From an uncultured Bacteroidales bacterium (GTDB lineage Bacteria > Bacteroidota > Bacteroidia > Bacteroidales > Bacteroidaceae), in NCBI GenBank assembly GCA_902760345.1, contig CACWFY010000019.1, positions 41,974 through 105,973 on the forward strand: DNA of 64,000 nt. Reading direction: 5' to 3'. Positions 51,123-61,016 of this stretch are shown one piece after another. The notes beneath the pieces were generated by a model. That model was given only the letters and a program-made list of their open reading frames with translations. It did not search any database and was not told the origin of the DNA. The translations under genes and the position numbers were made by a program. Every line of letters begins with the position of its first letter. Positions within the stretch are counted from its first letter, which is position 1.

Positions 51123-53549
51123 TTACTTTCTTCCGCTTTGTGTGATGAGTGTCTTGATAGTCTCGTTGAAGTCGTCCTCCTTCATCAGCTGTTCGATGGT
51201 GAGGTGCATACGATAGCGCCAGTAATGACGGGGATTGGCGGGAATGTTGATACGCTCGGCATTCTGGTCGGGCAGGCGCAGACGTTCGTCGATGCTCAGC
51301 CAGTCTTGCAATGACAGCAGACAAAGCATAGACGGCGACGTCAGCTGACGACTGACGATATCCTTGGCCAGCCAGCCCGGCAGCGGATGAGGAGCAGCAC
51401 CACCACGACGCAACGATTCATTATAGTAAGCCTGGGTCTGCTCTTCGTCTTCGTCCCACCATTGACGCAGGGTCGGCATATCGTGGGTCGAGAAGGTACA
51501 AACGCTACGATAGGGGTTGCGCTTGAGCTTGCCGAAACGAATGGTCGGGTCTTTCGGCATGGTCTGAATCTCTAATGACAGGATGCGCAACTCGTTCATC
51601 ACCCAAGGTACGCAGTCTGGCACCATACCCAAGTCTTCGGCACATACCAGCATGCGCGTGGCTTGCGTCAGACGAGGCAGTTTCTTCATGGCCTCCTGAT
51701 ACCAGAACTGGTTGTTGCGACGATAGAAATAGTCGTTATACAGGCGGTTGAAGTTATACTTCTCACCATCGTTCAGCTTCTGATAAGGCTCCTGGTACTG
51801 TACGGCAATACGCGGATGCCAGCGGTCGTTACGCTTATGGTCGACGAGGAACAGGTCGTCGTGGCCATAGATGCCATAGCCCTCTATCTCCTCGCGGCTC
51901 AATCCCAAAGCAGGCGAGAACTGTCCCTCCAGTCCGGACTTCTCGGGTACGGGTATCTCCCAAATGCGGAAGAAGCCCAGCACATGGTCGATACGGTAAG
52001 CGTCGAAATATTCAGCCATCTTACGGAAACGGCGCACCCACCATTGGCAACCATCCTTCAGCATCTCATCCCAATTGTACGTGGGGAATCCCCAGTTCTG
52101 TCCGTCAGCAGAGAACGGATCGGGCGGAGCACCTGCCTGACCATTCAGATTGAAGTACTTGGGCTCTACCCAGGCCTCTACACCATCGCGCGAAATGCCA
52201 ATGGGAATATCGCCCTTCAAGACGACACGATGCTGGCGGGCATAGTCGTGAGCAGCATGCATCTGACAATCAAGATGATACTGCACATAACACCAGAAGT
52301 CTGTCACCTTTTTGTCGGGCTTTGCCAGTGGCTTGGGCCATTCTGAGAAGGTCGCCGTACCATAGAGGTCACGATAGTAACAGAACTCAGCATAAGGCTC
52401 GAGCCATTGTTTATTCTCGTTATAGAATTTCTTGTATGCCGCAGTACGCTTCGTGGCGGTACCCTCCTGGCGATACAGTTCCTGCAGATAGTCCATCTTG
52501 GCGCTGAACATGCGCTCATAGTCAATCTGTGGCAGGGCGTTCAACTCCTGGCGCAGGGCTTCAAATGCAGCCTTCTTCACCTCATCCTTGATGGCTGGCA
52601 TCTGACGGAAGTCCATATACTGTGGATGCAGGGCATAGATGCTGATGGAATTGTAAGGATAGCTGTCCTGCCACGTATGGGTAATATTCGTATCGTTAAT
52701 GGGTAGTACCTGCAGGATGCGCTGCTGGGTCTTGGCCACCCAGTCAATCATCAACTTCAGGTCGCCAAAGTCGCCTACGCCAAAAGAGCCCTCGCTACGC
52801 AACGAGAAGATGGGGACCACCGTACCTGCTCCCTTCCATGGATAGATGGGGAAAAAGGCCTGCGGCAGTTCATAGACCACCACCTCACCAGACTCCATCT
52901 GCAGCACATCAATGGAACGGTTTGCGCCCTGTTCCCACGTGGGCGACTCCACGTCCTTGCCGAGGATAATGAACTTGAACTCAACACGGCCCTGCGGCAA
53001 CTGTGAGGCATCGAGGCTGGCCACCCACTCGTGACAGCCGTGCTCCGTCATCGCCACAGCCTTGCGGGCATCCCAGGCACCCAGCGAAACAGCCTCGCCC
53101 ACGATCGCCAGACGCTCGTCAGCCCTCAGCTGGGGTGCACGGACCTTCAGACGAATGGTGCACGGATACTCAGACTTTGTCGACAAAGCACGCTGGCGGG
53201 CAAGCACGCACTCCGTAAATGCCGAACTGTACATGTAAGCATCATCGGGAATGTCTATCCAATGGTCATAGACCGTGTAGCATGAAGCCTTTGTGGCGGC
53301 AAACTCCAGACGATGGGGCTCCACCAGCCATTCGTGACGTTTCTCTTCTTCGCCACGCAGCACACTATAATAATAGTCGATATAGGTTTCTGCCTTCACA
53401 GCTTTGTTGATTTCAACAAACCAATGTTCTCCGTCGAGCGTGCTCATTTTATGCAGCGACGCTTTTGCAGTATCGTCGGCAGGAAGGATGTTCAGCACCA
53501 AATCCTCGCCAAACGTGGTATGATAATCCAGATTGAATATGAGTTTCAT
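51123..53549 (-). CDS. malQ: 4-alpha-glucanotransferase with N-terminal starch-binding domains
   Basis: An 808-residue cytoplasmic amylomaltase (GH77), which transfers glucan units between maltooligosaccharides. There is no signal peptide. Two CBM20-like domains occupy about 1-125 and 130-230 (AIVGEAVSLGAWDARKAVAM), then the GH77 barrel: FSLRSEGSFGVGDFGDL, IGISRDGVEAWVEP, YRIDHVLGFFRIW near 518 (nucleophile Asp) and CAEDLGMVPDCV near 636 (acid Glu). This tandem-CBM20 MalQ form is known in Bacteroidetes. It lies between the SLC45-type transporter (18 bp) and GH97 (6 bp), linking import of maltose to its conversion. Confidence 0.95.
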   Translation of the reverse strand: MKLIFNLDYHTTFGEDLVLNILPADDTAKASLHKMSTLDGEHWFVEINKAVKAETYIDYYYSVLRGEEEKRHEWLVEPHRLEFAATKASCYTVYDHWIDIPDDAYMYSSAFTECVLARQRALSTKSEYPCTIRLKVRAPQLRADERLAIVGEAVSLGAWDARKAVAMTEHGCHEWVASLDASQLPQGRVEFKFIILGKDVESPTWEQGANRSIDVLQMESGEVVVYELPQAFFPIYPWKGAGTVVPIFSLRSEGSFGVGDFGDLKLMIDWVAKTQQRILQVLPINDTNITHTWQDSYPYNSISIYALHPQYMDFRQMPAIKDEVKKAAFEALRQELNALPQIDYERMFSAKMDYLQELYRQEGTATKRTAAYKKFYNENKQWLEPYAEFCYYRDLYGTATFSEWPKPLAKPDKKVTDFWCYVQYHLDCQMHAAHDYARQHRVVLKGDIPIGISRDGVEAWVEPKYFNLNGQAGAPPDPFSADGQNWGFPTYNWDEMLKDGCQWWVRRFRKMAEYFDAYRIDHVLGFFRIWEIPVPEKSGLEGQFSPALGLSREEIEGYGIYGHDDLFLVDHKRNDRWHPRIAVQYQEPYQKLNDGEKYNFNRLYNDYFYRRNNQFWYQEAMKKLPRLTQATRMLVCAEDLGMVPDCVPWVMNELRILSLEIQTMPKDPTIRFGKLKRNPYRSVCTFSTHDMPTLRQWWDEDEEQTQAYYNESLRRGGAAPHPLPGWLAKDIVSRQLTSPSMLCLLSLQDWLSIDERLRLPDQNAERINIPANPRHYWRYRMHLTIEQLMKEDDFNETIKTLITQSGRK

Positions 53550-53567
53550 AAGCGTTGATTATATTGA

Positions 53568-54884
53568 TTACTTCTTGTTACGAATTACAGTCACACAGGC
53601 AGCACCGACTACCAGTAATACTGCCGACACCAGCATCATAGACGACTGGTGGCTGCCTATCAGCGAGAGGACGACACCACCCAGCAGGGCGGCAATAATC
53701 TGCGGGATGCAGATGGTACCATTGAACAAACCCAGATAGGCACCCATGTGGCCATAGCCCTGCAGGGCATTGGTGACAAAGGTAAAAGGCATGGCGAGCA
53801 TGGCTGCCCACGCACAACCGATAAGCACAGAGGGAATGAACTGCAGATAGGGGTCGTGGAGGAAGGGTACCAAGCCAAAGCCAATAGCACCCAAAACCAG
53901 ACTGAAAGCATAGGCCTGTTTGGTATTCTTAAACTGTGGAAGTATAGCGGCCCAAACGACTGAGCCTAAGGCTTGTACGGCAAACAAGACACCCACCCAG
54001 TTACCTGCTTCCTGGAACTGTTCGCTGGCAGGGTCTGTGGTATACCATACGGTTTCGGCAATGGCTCCTGTGGTATAGTTCCACATATACAGGAACGCTG
54101 CCCAGCAGAAGAACTGCACCAGTCCGACTTTCCAGAATGTGGAGGGAGCATTCTTCAGGAGGGTAATCCAGTTGCCCGACCCTTTAGCCTCATTAGTCCC
54201 ATTAGTCTCATTGGTCCCATTATACTCCGCATACTCCTCGGGGTTCCACTCTTTCACCTTCGTAGTGGTATATACCACACAGCCTATCAGGATGGCCGCA
54301 CCGATATAGAACGACCAGATGACGCTATCGGGCACCACACCCTTCTCAGCCACATTGCTGATACCTATCCACGTAAACAGAAAAGGAAATACAAAGCCCA
54401 CAACGGAGCCGGCATTACAAAGAAATGACTGGATGCTGTAGGCCTTCGCCTTCTGCTCCTCATTGACCATGTCACCCACCATCATCTTAAACGGCTGCAT
54501 GGCCATGTTGATGCTGGTATCAAGGAACATCAGGGCAATGAGTCCAAAGAGCATGGCAGCACCTATGGTCAGTCCGAACGAGCCGGCATTGGGCAGGAGA
54601 CACATCACCAGCACAGCGACGGCAGCACCTATAAATAAATAAGGTATACGACGTCCCCAGCGCGTCCACGTCTTATCGCTCAGCGTGCCGACGACAGGCT
54701 GCACCAGGATGCCCATCAGCGGGGGCAATATCCAGAAATAACTCAGGTTGTGCGGGTCAGCGCCCAACGTGGCAAAGATGCGTGAGATGTTAGCCGCCTG
54801 CAAGGCGTAGGCTATCTGCACGCCAAAGAATCCAAAGCTCAGATTCCACAGGCTCCAAAATGGTAAATTAGGTTTTTGTTTCAT
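53568..54884 (-). CDS. MFS sugar transporter of the SLC45/maltose type
   Basis: A 438-residue, 12-helix permease. The N-terminus has FGFFGVQIAYALQAANISRI and the loop GTLSDKTWTRWGRRIPY, which fits the SLC45/GPH-type sugar:proton symporters seen in starch loci of Bacteroidetes. It probably imports maltose or glucose from the periplasm for MalQ. A hydrophilic loop near residues 219-232 reads NGTNETNGTNEAKG and is encoded by simple repeats. The gene follows lacI by 55 bp and leads into malQ. Confidence 0.9.
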   Translation of the reverse strand: MKQKPNLPFWSLWNLSFGFFGVQIAYALQAANISRIFATLGADPHNLSYFWILPPLMGILVQPVVGTLSDKTWTRWGRRIPYLFIGAAVAVLVMCLLPNAGSFGLTIGAAMLFGLIALMFLDTSINMAMQPFKMMVGDMVNEEQKAKAYSIQSFLCNAGSVVGFVFPFLFTWIGISNVAEKGVVPDSVIWSFYIGAAILIGCVVYTTTKVKEWNPEEYAEYNGTNETNGTNEAKGSGNWITLLKNAPSTFWKVGLVQFFCWAAFLYMWNYTTGAIAETVWYTTDPASEQFQEAGNWVGVLFAVQALGSVVWAAILPQFKNTKQAYAFSLVLGAIGFGLVPFLHDPYLQFIPSVLIGCAWAAMLAMPFTFVTNALQGYGHMGAYLGLFNGTICIPQIIAALLGGVVLSLIGSHQSSMMLVSAVLLVVGAACVTVIRNKK

Positions 54885-54939
54885 ATGTTTTATGTTTTTT
54901 GTTTTTTTCTAGTCATACTAGTGTACTAATCACGCTAGT

Positions 54940-55965
54940 CTATTTAGTTGTGCCACGGACGACGAGGCGGGTGCGCACCACCCGCTTCACCACTTTATCG
55001 GCAGGGATGTGCCCCTCTACCTGGTCAATGAGTATTGAGGCAGCCTCCTCGCCTACCGAACGGCCTCGCTGCTCGACCGTTGTCAACATCGGGTCGCAGG
55101 CAATGGCACGATAGCCATTGGTGAAGCCACAGATAGAGATATCCTCCGGCACATGGAAACCCATGCGCTTGGCGGTATATAAAATACCAATAGCCGTATC
55201 ATCGTTGATAGCGAAGAAGCCGTTGGGAGGAAGCTCTCTCTTGAGCACATCAGGCGTCAGCGACTCTGCGTCAGCACGGTTGTCACAGATGTAGGTCAGC
55301 TCGGGGTCATACTCCAGGCCGTGCTTGAGCAACGCATCTTTGTAACCGTTAAAACGGTTCTTCGAGATCTCCATATTCATGTTCGAACCATAGAAGGCGA
55401 TTCGTGTACAACCACGCTCTATCAGATAGCTCACGGCATTGAAGGCGCCCATATAGTCGTCGACTACCACACGGCTCGCATCCACGCCCGTACATACTCT
55501 ATCATAGAATACCAGCGGCAGGCCCGAGTCCAACAGATACTGGAAATGATCGTACTGATGGGTGTTCTTCGTCTGCGACACGATGATGCCACACACCTTG
55601 TTCTCATAGAAAGAACGACAGATGCTCACTTCCCGCTCATAGCTCTCACTACTCTGGGCGACAACCACCAGATAACCACGGCTCATGGCCTCCTCTTCAA
55701 TACCTGCCAGCACCGAAGCAAAATAATAATGTACTAAGTCAGGAACTATGACACCAATGATCTTCACAGGCTGCACACGGACATTGCGCAACGAGCCGGC
55801 AAGGACGTTGGGAGTGAAGTGGTGCTCGCGGGCATAGCGCTGTATCATCTCACGGCGTTCTGCCGAGATACGGGGCGAGTTTTTCAGCGCACGCGACACC
55901 GTAGCCACCGAGATTCCAAGCTCGCGGGCTATGTCTTTCATTGTCAATGGTGCAGTCTCTTTCAT
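54940..55965 (-). CDS. LacI-family regulator of the starch locus
   Basis: A 341-residue LacI/GalR-family regulator. The N-terminal HTH is MKDIARELGISVATVSRAL (about residues 9-27), the hinge follows (PNVLAGSLRNVRVQPVKIIG), and the periplasmic-binding-type effector domain includes IIVSQTKNTHQYDH, RVVVDDYMGAFNAV and FAINDDTAIGIL. It is the first gene of the minus-strand starch operon and divergent from susC, with a palindromic LacI-type site between them. The effector is probably a maltooligosaccharide. Whether it represses or activates is not shown by the sequence. Confidence 0.92.
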   Translation of the reverse strand: MKETAPLTMKDIARELGISVATVSRALKNSPRISAERREMIQRYAREHHFTPNVLAGSLRNVRVQPVKIIGVIVPDLVHYYFASVLAGIEEEAMSRGYLVVVAQSSESYEREVSICRSFYENKVCGIIVSQTKNTHQYDHFQYLLDSGLPLVFYDRVCTGVDASRVVVDDYMGAFNAVSYLIERGCTRIAFYGSNMNMEISKNRFNGYKDALLKHGLEYDPELTYICDNRADAESLTPDVLKRELPPNGFFAINDDTAIGILYTAKRMGFHVPEDISICGFTNGYRAIACDPMLTTVEQRGRSVGEEAASILIDQVEGHIPADKVVKRVVRTRLVVRGTTK

Positions 55966-55988
55966 CAGGTTATTAGCTTTTGACGTTA

Positions 55989-55996
55989 CAAAGTTA
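55989..55996 (-). promoter_or_regulatory. -7 box of the lacI/starch operon
   Basis: TAACTTTG on the minus strand, about 25 bp upstream of the lacI start; no convincing -33 box at the right distance. Confidence 0.5.
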
Positions 55997-56050
55997 TTGA
56001 AAAGATAAATAGGATGTTTTCCTTACGCGACGTTTTATGTCCGTTTTGCC

Positions 56051-56066
56051 GTGCAAACGATTGCAC
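56051..56066. promoter_or_regulatory. Palindromic LacI-type operator, lacI-susC intergenic region
   Basis: GTGCAAACGATTGCAC has perfect six-base arms around the central ACGA. The central NCGN form is typical of LacI-family operators. It lies between the divergent lacI and susC promoters, 55 bp upstream of the susC -7 box. A near-identical site is at 63717. Confidence 0.82.
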
Positions 56067-56120
56067 AATCATAATAACGTTTTTAACTCAAAATTAGTAT
56101 GAACGAATTGAAACAAATCT

Positions 56121-56128
56121 TAACTTTG
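56121..56128 (+). promoter_or_regulatory. -7 box of the susC operon
   Basis: TAACTTTG matches the consensus about 100 bp before the susC start. The -33 region is poor, as expected for a promoter that needs an activator. Confidence 0.55.
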
Positions 56129-56229
56129 CACTTGATTTAGGTCAAAGCCAAAACTATGTCATTTAACAAACGACATGTTGATAGTGAAATTTTGAGACTA
56201 ATAACATTTATACTAACTTTAAAAAACAA

Positions 56230-59200
56230 ATGATGAAGCAAGAAAACATTCGAGTTCCGTTTAGGATGCTGGTCCTCTTGTTAGGACTCTTCCTTTCGGT
56301 AGGAGCCTTTGCGCAAATCGACGTAAAAGGCCATGTGAAGGATGCTCAGGGGGAACCCGTCATCGGTGCTACTGTTCGCGTGGCTAACACACAGACAGCT
56401 GCCGTCACCGACTTCGACGGTAATTTCTCACTGAAGGCTAATCAGGGTGCCGACATCACCGTTTCGTATGTAGGCTATCAGACGGCTACCGTCAAGGCCG
56501 CCCGCGAGCTGGTGATCACCCTGCAGGAAGACCAGAACGTTCTGGAGAACGTGGTTGTCATTGGTTATGGCCGCGCTAAGAAGAACGACCTGACTGGTTC
56601 TGTCACAGCCATGAAGCCAGACGACATGAGTAAGGGTATCACCAACAACGCCTCTGATATGCTTGTTGGTAAGATTGCCGGTGTTGACGTTATCACCAGC
56701 GGTGGTACGCCAGGTGCCGGAGCCCAAATTCGTATTCGTGGTGGTGCTTCGCTGAATGCCAGCAATGACCCGTTGCTGATTATCGACGGACTGCCCATCT
56801 CCAATAGTACCGCAACAGGTATGAGTAACGTGATGGCTATGATCAACCCTAACGACATTGAGTCGTTCACCGTTCTGAAGGACGCCTCTGCTACAGCTAT
56901 TTATGGTTCGCGCGCATCTAACGGTGTGATCATCATCACCACCAAGAAGGGCAAAAAGGGAACCTCTATTCCTCATCTGACCTACAATGGCGACATCACC
57001 ATTTCTACCATTGCCAAGAAGTATGACGTGCTGAATGCGGCACAGTACAAGAGTCTGGTGGCTGGTATCGAGGGCCTGGACGTTACCCAGCTGGGCGATG
57101 CAGACACCAACTGGCAGGATGAGATTTTCCGCACATCCTTCAGCAACAACCACAGCCTGTCCATGTCAGGAAGCTTGTGGGGCATTCCTTATCGTATCTC
57201 TGGAGGTCTCAACGTTTCTAAAGGTATTGTAAAAGGTTCTGAGATGGATCGTGCCAACATCGGCCTTAACCTCTCTCCGAGTCTGCTGAACGACCACCTG
57301 AACATGATTATTACCGCCAAGTACATGACGGAGAAAGACTTCTATCCCGACGCCAGCGGCGCTATTGGTGCAGCCTTGTCGATAGATCCCACCCGTCCTG
57401 TCTACGTCAATGATCCTACCTATCAGTATGTCACAGGTGGATTCTACCAGCCACTGATTAACGCTAAGGACATTGCCGATCCTAACTGGACAAAGATGAC
57501 CAACAACAACGCACCTCAGAACCCTGTGGCGTTGCTGGATCAGAAGACAGCCATTGCCCGTGCCCACGACTTCACTGGCAACTTCGACGTGGACTATAAG
57601 ATTCATGGTTTCGAAGACCTGCACATCCATGCCACCGTCGGCGGACAGTACACGGAGAGCTCACAGAAGGACAACACAAGCTATCAGGCCTATAGCCCCA
57701 ACTACTACGGATGGGACGGCATTACCCAGTACTACAAGTACAGTATGACAGGTACTGCCTACGTCAAGTATGTCAAGGAAATCGGTATTCATAACATTGA
57801 CATCATGGCTGCTGCCGAGGAGTCTCACTACCACAGCAACGGCTACAACTACGGTCAGGGTACAGACCCCTATACGGGCGAGGCTCATAACGTAGCATTG
57901 CGTGAAGAGCAGGCTTGGGCTACTCACAACACGCTGGTGTCTTACTTTGGTCGTCTGGACTACTCGCTGCTCGACCGTTATATGTTGACAGCTACCTACC
58001 GTGCCGATGGTTCTTCGAAGTTTGCGAAGGGCAACAAGTGGGGCTACTTCCCCGCAGTAGCACTGGCTTGGAAGATCAACGAGGAGCCGTTCTTGAAGAA
58101 GGTCAACTGGTTGAACGAACTGAAGCTGCGTCTCAGCTGGGGTAAGACTGGTCAGCAGGATATTGGTTCTGACTTTGGCTACTCCACGCTGTTTACCATC
58201 AGTAACTCGTATGCTCAGTATATGTTCGGTAACACTCCCTATCAGACGGTACGTATCAACTCTTACAACCCCGACCTCACTTGGGAGAAGACCACAACCT
58301 ATGATGCTGGTTTGGACTTTGGATTCCTGAACAACCGCATCACGGCCAGCTTCGACGCTTACTATCGTAAGACCACCGACCTGATGAACACAGTAGTTAT
58401 TCCCGTAGGTACCAACTTTGCCAGCACGCTGACCAAGAACATGGGTTCTCTGAAGAACTACGGTGTTGAGTTCGGCATTACCGCCAAACCTATCGTCACC
58501 AAGGACTTCATGTGGGATTTGAGCTACAATGTTTCATGGAACCACAACGAGATTACCGAACTGACGGGAGCTGGCGACGACGACTACTACGTTAAGACTG
58601 GTGATAACATCTCTCGCGGTAACTCTACAAAGATCATGGCCAACAAGGTGGGTTCTCCTGCCAACTCTTTCTTCGTTTACCAACAGGTTTACGACGCTAA
58701 CGGCAAGCCCATGGAGGGTGTCTATGTTGACCGCAACGGCGATGGTAAGATCAATGAGTCGGACCGCTATCTCTACAAGAAGCCCGCTGCCGACGTCATC
58801 ATGGGTCTTACCACCAAGTTCATCTACAAGAACTTCGACCTCAGCGCCTCGTTCCACGCCAGCATCGGCAACTATGTCTACTACGACTTCCTGTCAGACA
58901 AGGCTGCCATCAGCGCCTCTGGTCTCTACTCGAACAGTGCATTCCACAACACCACTCCCGAGGCAGTGGCCCTGGGCTTCCACGGTGTAGGAACCGAATA
59001 CTATCTGAGCGACTACTTCGTACGTAACGCTTCTTATCTGAAGTGTTCGAACATCACGCTGGGCTACTCCTTCCCCGCCCTGCTGCAGTATGCCGGCAAC
59101 GGTTATTTCTCAGGCCGCGTGTATGCAACGGTACAGAACCCGTTCTTCATTACCAAGTACAAGGGCCTCGACCCCGAAGTGTCAAATGGTATAGACCGCA

Positions 59201-59253
59201 ATCCATACCCACGTCCTCTCAGTATACAACTTGGTATCAATCTGAACTTCTAA
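56230..59253 (+). CDS. susC: SusC-like TonB-dependent starch transporter
   Basis: A 1007-residue outer-membrane receptor. After the signal peptide (ending VGAFAQ) comes a carboxypeptidase-D-regulatory-like beta domain (about 30-110, IDVKGHVKDAQGEPVIGATV), the TonB-box region (NVLENVVVIGYGRAK), a plug (about 120-240) with GGASLNASNDPLLIIDGLPI, and a 22-strand barrel ending LGINLNF with terminal Phe. It imports oligosaccharides with TonB energy. It is followed after 27 bp by susD and two more surface lipoprotein genes. Two possible Met codons start the protein (56230 and 56233). Confidence 0.96.
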   Translation: MMKQENIRVPFRMLVLLLGLFLSVGAFAQIDVKGHVKDAQGEPVIGATVRVANTQTAAVTDFDGNFSLKANQGADITVSYVGYQTATVKAARELVITLQEDQNVLENVVVIGYGRAKKNDLTGSVTAMKPDDMSKGITNNASDMLVGKIAGVDVITSGGTPGAGAQIRIRGGASLNASNDPLLIIDGLPISNSTATGMSNVMAMINPNDIESFTVLKDASATAIYGSRASNGVIIITTKKGKKGTSIPHLTYNGDITISTIAKKYDVLNAAQYKSLVAGIEGLDVTQLGDADTNWQDEIFRTSFSNNHSLSMSGSLWGIPYRISGGLNVSKGIVKGSEMDRANIGLNLSPSLLNDHLNMIITAKYMTEKDFYPDASGAIGAALSIDPTRPVYVNDPTYQYVTGGFYQPLINAKDIADPNWTKMTNNNAPQNPVALLDQKTAIARAHDFTGNFDVDYKIHGFEDLHIHATVGGQYTESSQKDNTSYQAYSPNYYGWDGITQYYKYSMTGTAYVKYVKEIGIHNIDIMAAAEESHYHSNGYNYGQGTDPYTGEAHNVALREEQAWATHNTLVSYFGRLDYSLLDRYMLTATYRADGSSKFAKGNKWGYFPAVALAWKINEEPFLKKVNWLNELKLRLSWGKTGQQDIGSDFGYSTLFTISNSYAQYMFGNTPYQTVRINSYNPDLTWEKTTTYDAGLDFGFLNNRITASFDAYYRKTTDLMNTVVIPVGTNFASTLTKNMGSLKNYGVEFGITAKPIVTKDFMWDLSYNVSWNHNEITELTGAGDDDYYVKTGDNISRGNSTKIMANKVGSPANSFFVYQQVYDANGKPMEGVYVDRNGDGKINESDRYLYKKPAADVIMGLTTKFIYKNFDLSASFHASIGNYVYYDFLSDKAAISASGLYSNSAFHNTTPEAVALGFHGVGTEYYLSDYFVRNASYLKCSNITLGYSFPALLQYAGNGYFSGRVYATVQNPFFITKYKGLDPEVSNGIDRNPYPRPLSIQLGINLNF

Positions 59254-59280
59254 CATTATTACTATAAAGCATATTCAATT

Positions 59281-60963
59281 ATGAGACATATATTTTTAAA
59301 ATCAGCTACTGCCGCCCTGATGCTTGTGGGCTTCACGGCTTGTGCAGATGATTTGAATATCTCCTCTATCGACCCGCAGTCGTCGACAAGCTACGACGCA
59401 ATGGGACTGCTGGCCAAGCAGTATGCCACACTGGGCCTGACGGGCCAGAAGGGTCCTGCTGGCAATGGAGATATCAGCGGTGATGAAGGTGAGTCGGGTT
59501 TCTACCGCACCACTTTCAACCTGATGGAGCTCCCCACCGATGAGTGTCTGTGGGCATGGACTACCGATACGGACATTCCTCAGATTCAGTATATCAAGTG
59601 GAACTCTGACAGTCCCCGCGTACAGTGGGCCTATCAGCGCCTGGGCTACAACATCACCCAGTACAACTACTATCTCGAGCAAACCAAGGATGCTGCCGAC
59701 GCTGCCACACAGGGCTATCGTGCCGAGGTTCGCTTCCTGCGCGCCCTGCACTACTGGTACTTCCTCGACCTGTTCCGCAAAGCTCCCTTCAAGAACACGT
59801 TCGACATCTATGAGTTGCCCGTTGAGAAGGCTGGCAAGGCGCTGTACGAATGGATTGACCAAGAGCTGACAGAGATCGAGCCGCTGATGGCTGAGGTAGC
59901 TGCTTACAACAATTCCAGCAACTTCGGACGTGCCGATCGTGGTGCTGCCTATATGCTGCACGCCCGTCTGGCCCTGAACTCAGAGGTCTACACCAATGGT
60001 GCCGTCAAGGACTACCAGAAGGCTATCGACTACTGCAACTTGTTGGAAAACAAGTATCAGCTGTCAAAGACTGCTAAGAACGGCTACACAGGCTACGCAC
60101 AGGTATTCATGGCTGACAACGACGAGAACACCCAGGCTATGCAGGAGATTATCTTCCCCATTCGCCAGGATGGTCTGAACGCTCGCTGCTACAGTGGTGC
60201 TACCTATGTGGTCTGCTCAACCCGCATTGCAGGTATGCCGTATGTAGGAACCAGCAACCCCTGGTCGTGCATCTTCGCACGCAGCTCGTTTGTCAAGAAG
60301 TTCTTCCCCAACCTGGATTGTCCAGTAGCTGCTGATGCCGCTCCTGACGGCTCTACCGAGCAGTGGATTGTTGAACAAGACGAGAAGGAAGGCACCTCAA
60401 CAGCCCAGCTGATGGCACTGGCCGGCGACGACCGTGCTATGCTGTACTCAGGTTGTGGCGGTGGTGTCCGCAAGTTGGATGCTGACCTCATTGCCGGCTT
60501 CACCTCTGGCCTGTCTATCGTCAAGTGGCAGAACATCCGCTGCGACGGTGGCAAGACCCACGACATTGAGTTCCCCGACACAGATATTCCTCTGTTCCGC
60601 TATGCTGAAGTATTCCTGACACGTGCCGAGGCCGAGTTCCGTAAGAACGGCAACGTAGCTACAGAGCAGACTCGTCAGGACCTCAACCAGTTGCGCCAGC
60701 GTGCCAATGCGTCAACCTATACTGCCGCATCTGACATCACCGAGAGCATACTCCTCGACGAGTGGTGCCGCGAGTTCTACCTCGAGGGCCGTCGCCGTAG
60801 CGACCTGGTACGCTTTGGCAGCTTTGCCGGCGACAAGTACATCTGGGCTTGGAAGAACGAGAAGAAGGCTGGTTCAGCCGTTGACGACCACTTCAACATC
60901 TACCCCATTCCTCTGGACGACATCAACAACAACAAGAACATGCACCAGAACAAGGGCTACTAA
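59281..60963 (+). CDS. susD: SusD-like starch-binding lipoprotein
   Basis: A 560-residue surface lipoprotein (lipobox GFTAC, Cys about 21) of the RagB/SusD family, which closes over SusC as a lid and binds glucans. The N-terminal helical region with RAEVRFLRALHYWYFLDLF (about 150-170) is a TPR-like SusD hallmark, and the C-terminal LLDEWCREFYLEGRRRSDLV followed by YPIPLDDINNNKN is typical of the family end. It pairs with the preceding susC. Confidence 0.96.
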   Translation: MRHIFLKSATAALMLVGFTACADDLNISSIDPQSSTSYDAMGLLAKQYATLGLTGQKGPAGNGDISGDEGESGFYRTTFNLMELPTDECLWAWTTDTDIPQIQYIKWNSDSPRVQWAYQRLGYNITQYNYYLEQTKDAADAATQGYRAEVRFLRALHYWYFLDLFRKAPFKNTFDIYELPVEKAGKALYEWIDQELTEIEPLMAEVAAYNNSSNFGRADRGAAYMLHARLALNSEVYTNGAVKDYQKAIDYCNLLENKYQLSKTAKNGYTGYAQVFMADNDENTQAMQEIIFPIRQDGLNARCYSGATYVVCSTRIAGMPYVGTSNPWSCIFARSSFVKKFFPNLDCPVAADAAPDGSTEQWIVEQDEKEGTSTAQLMALAGDDRAMLYSGCGGGVRKLDADLIAGFTSGLSIVKWQNIRCDGGKTHDIEFPDTDIPLFRYAEVFLTRAEAEFRKNGNVATEQTRQDLNQLRQRANASTYTAASDITESILLDEWCREFYLEGRRRSDLVRFGSFAGDKYIWAWKNEKKAGSAVDDHFNIYPIPLDDINNNKNMHQNKGY

Positions 60964-61016
60964 TCGTTTGTTGACTGTATATAACAAGTATAAAAGTTTT
61001 TAATAACGAAAGCATT

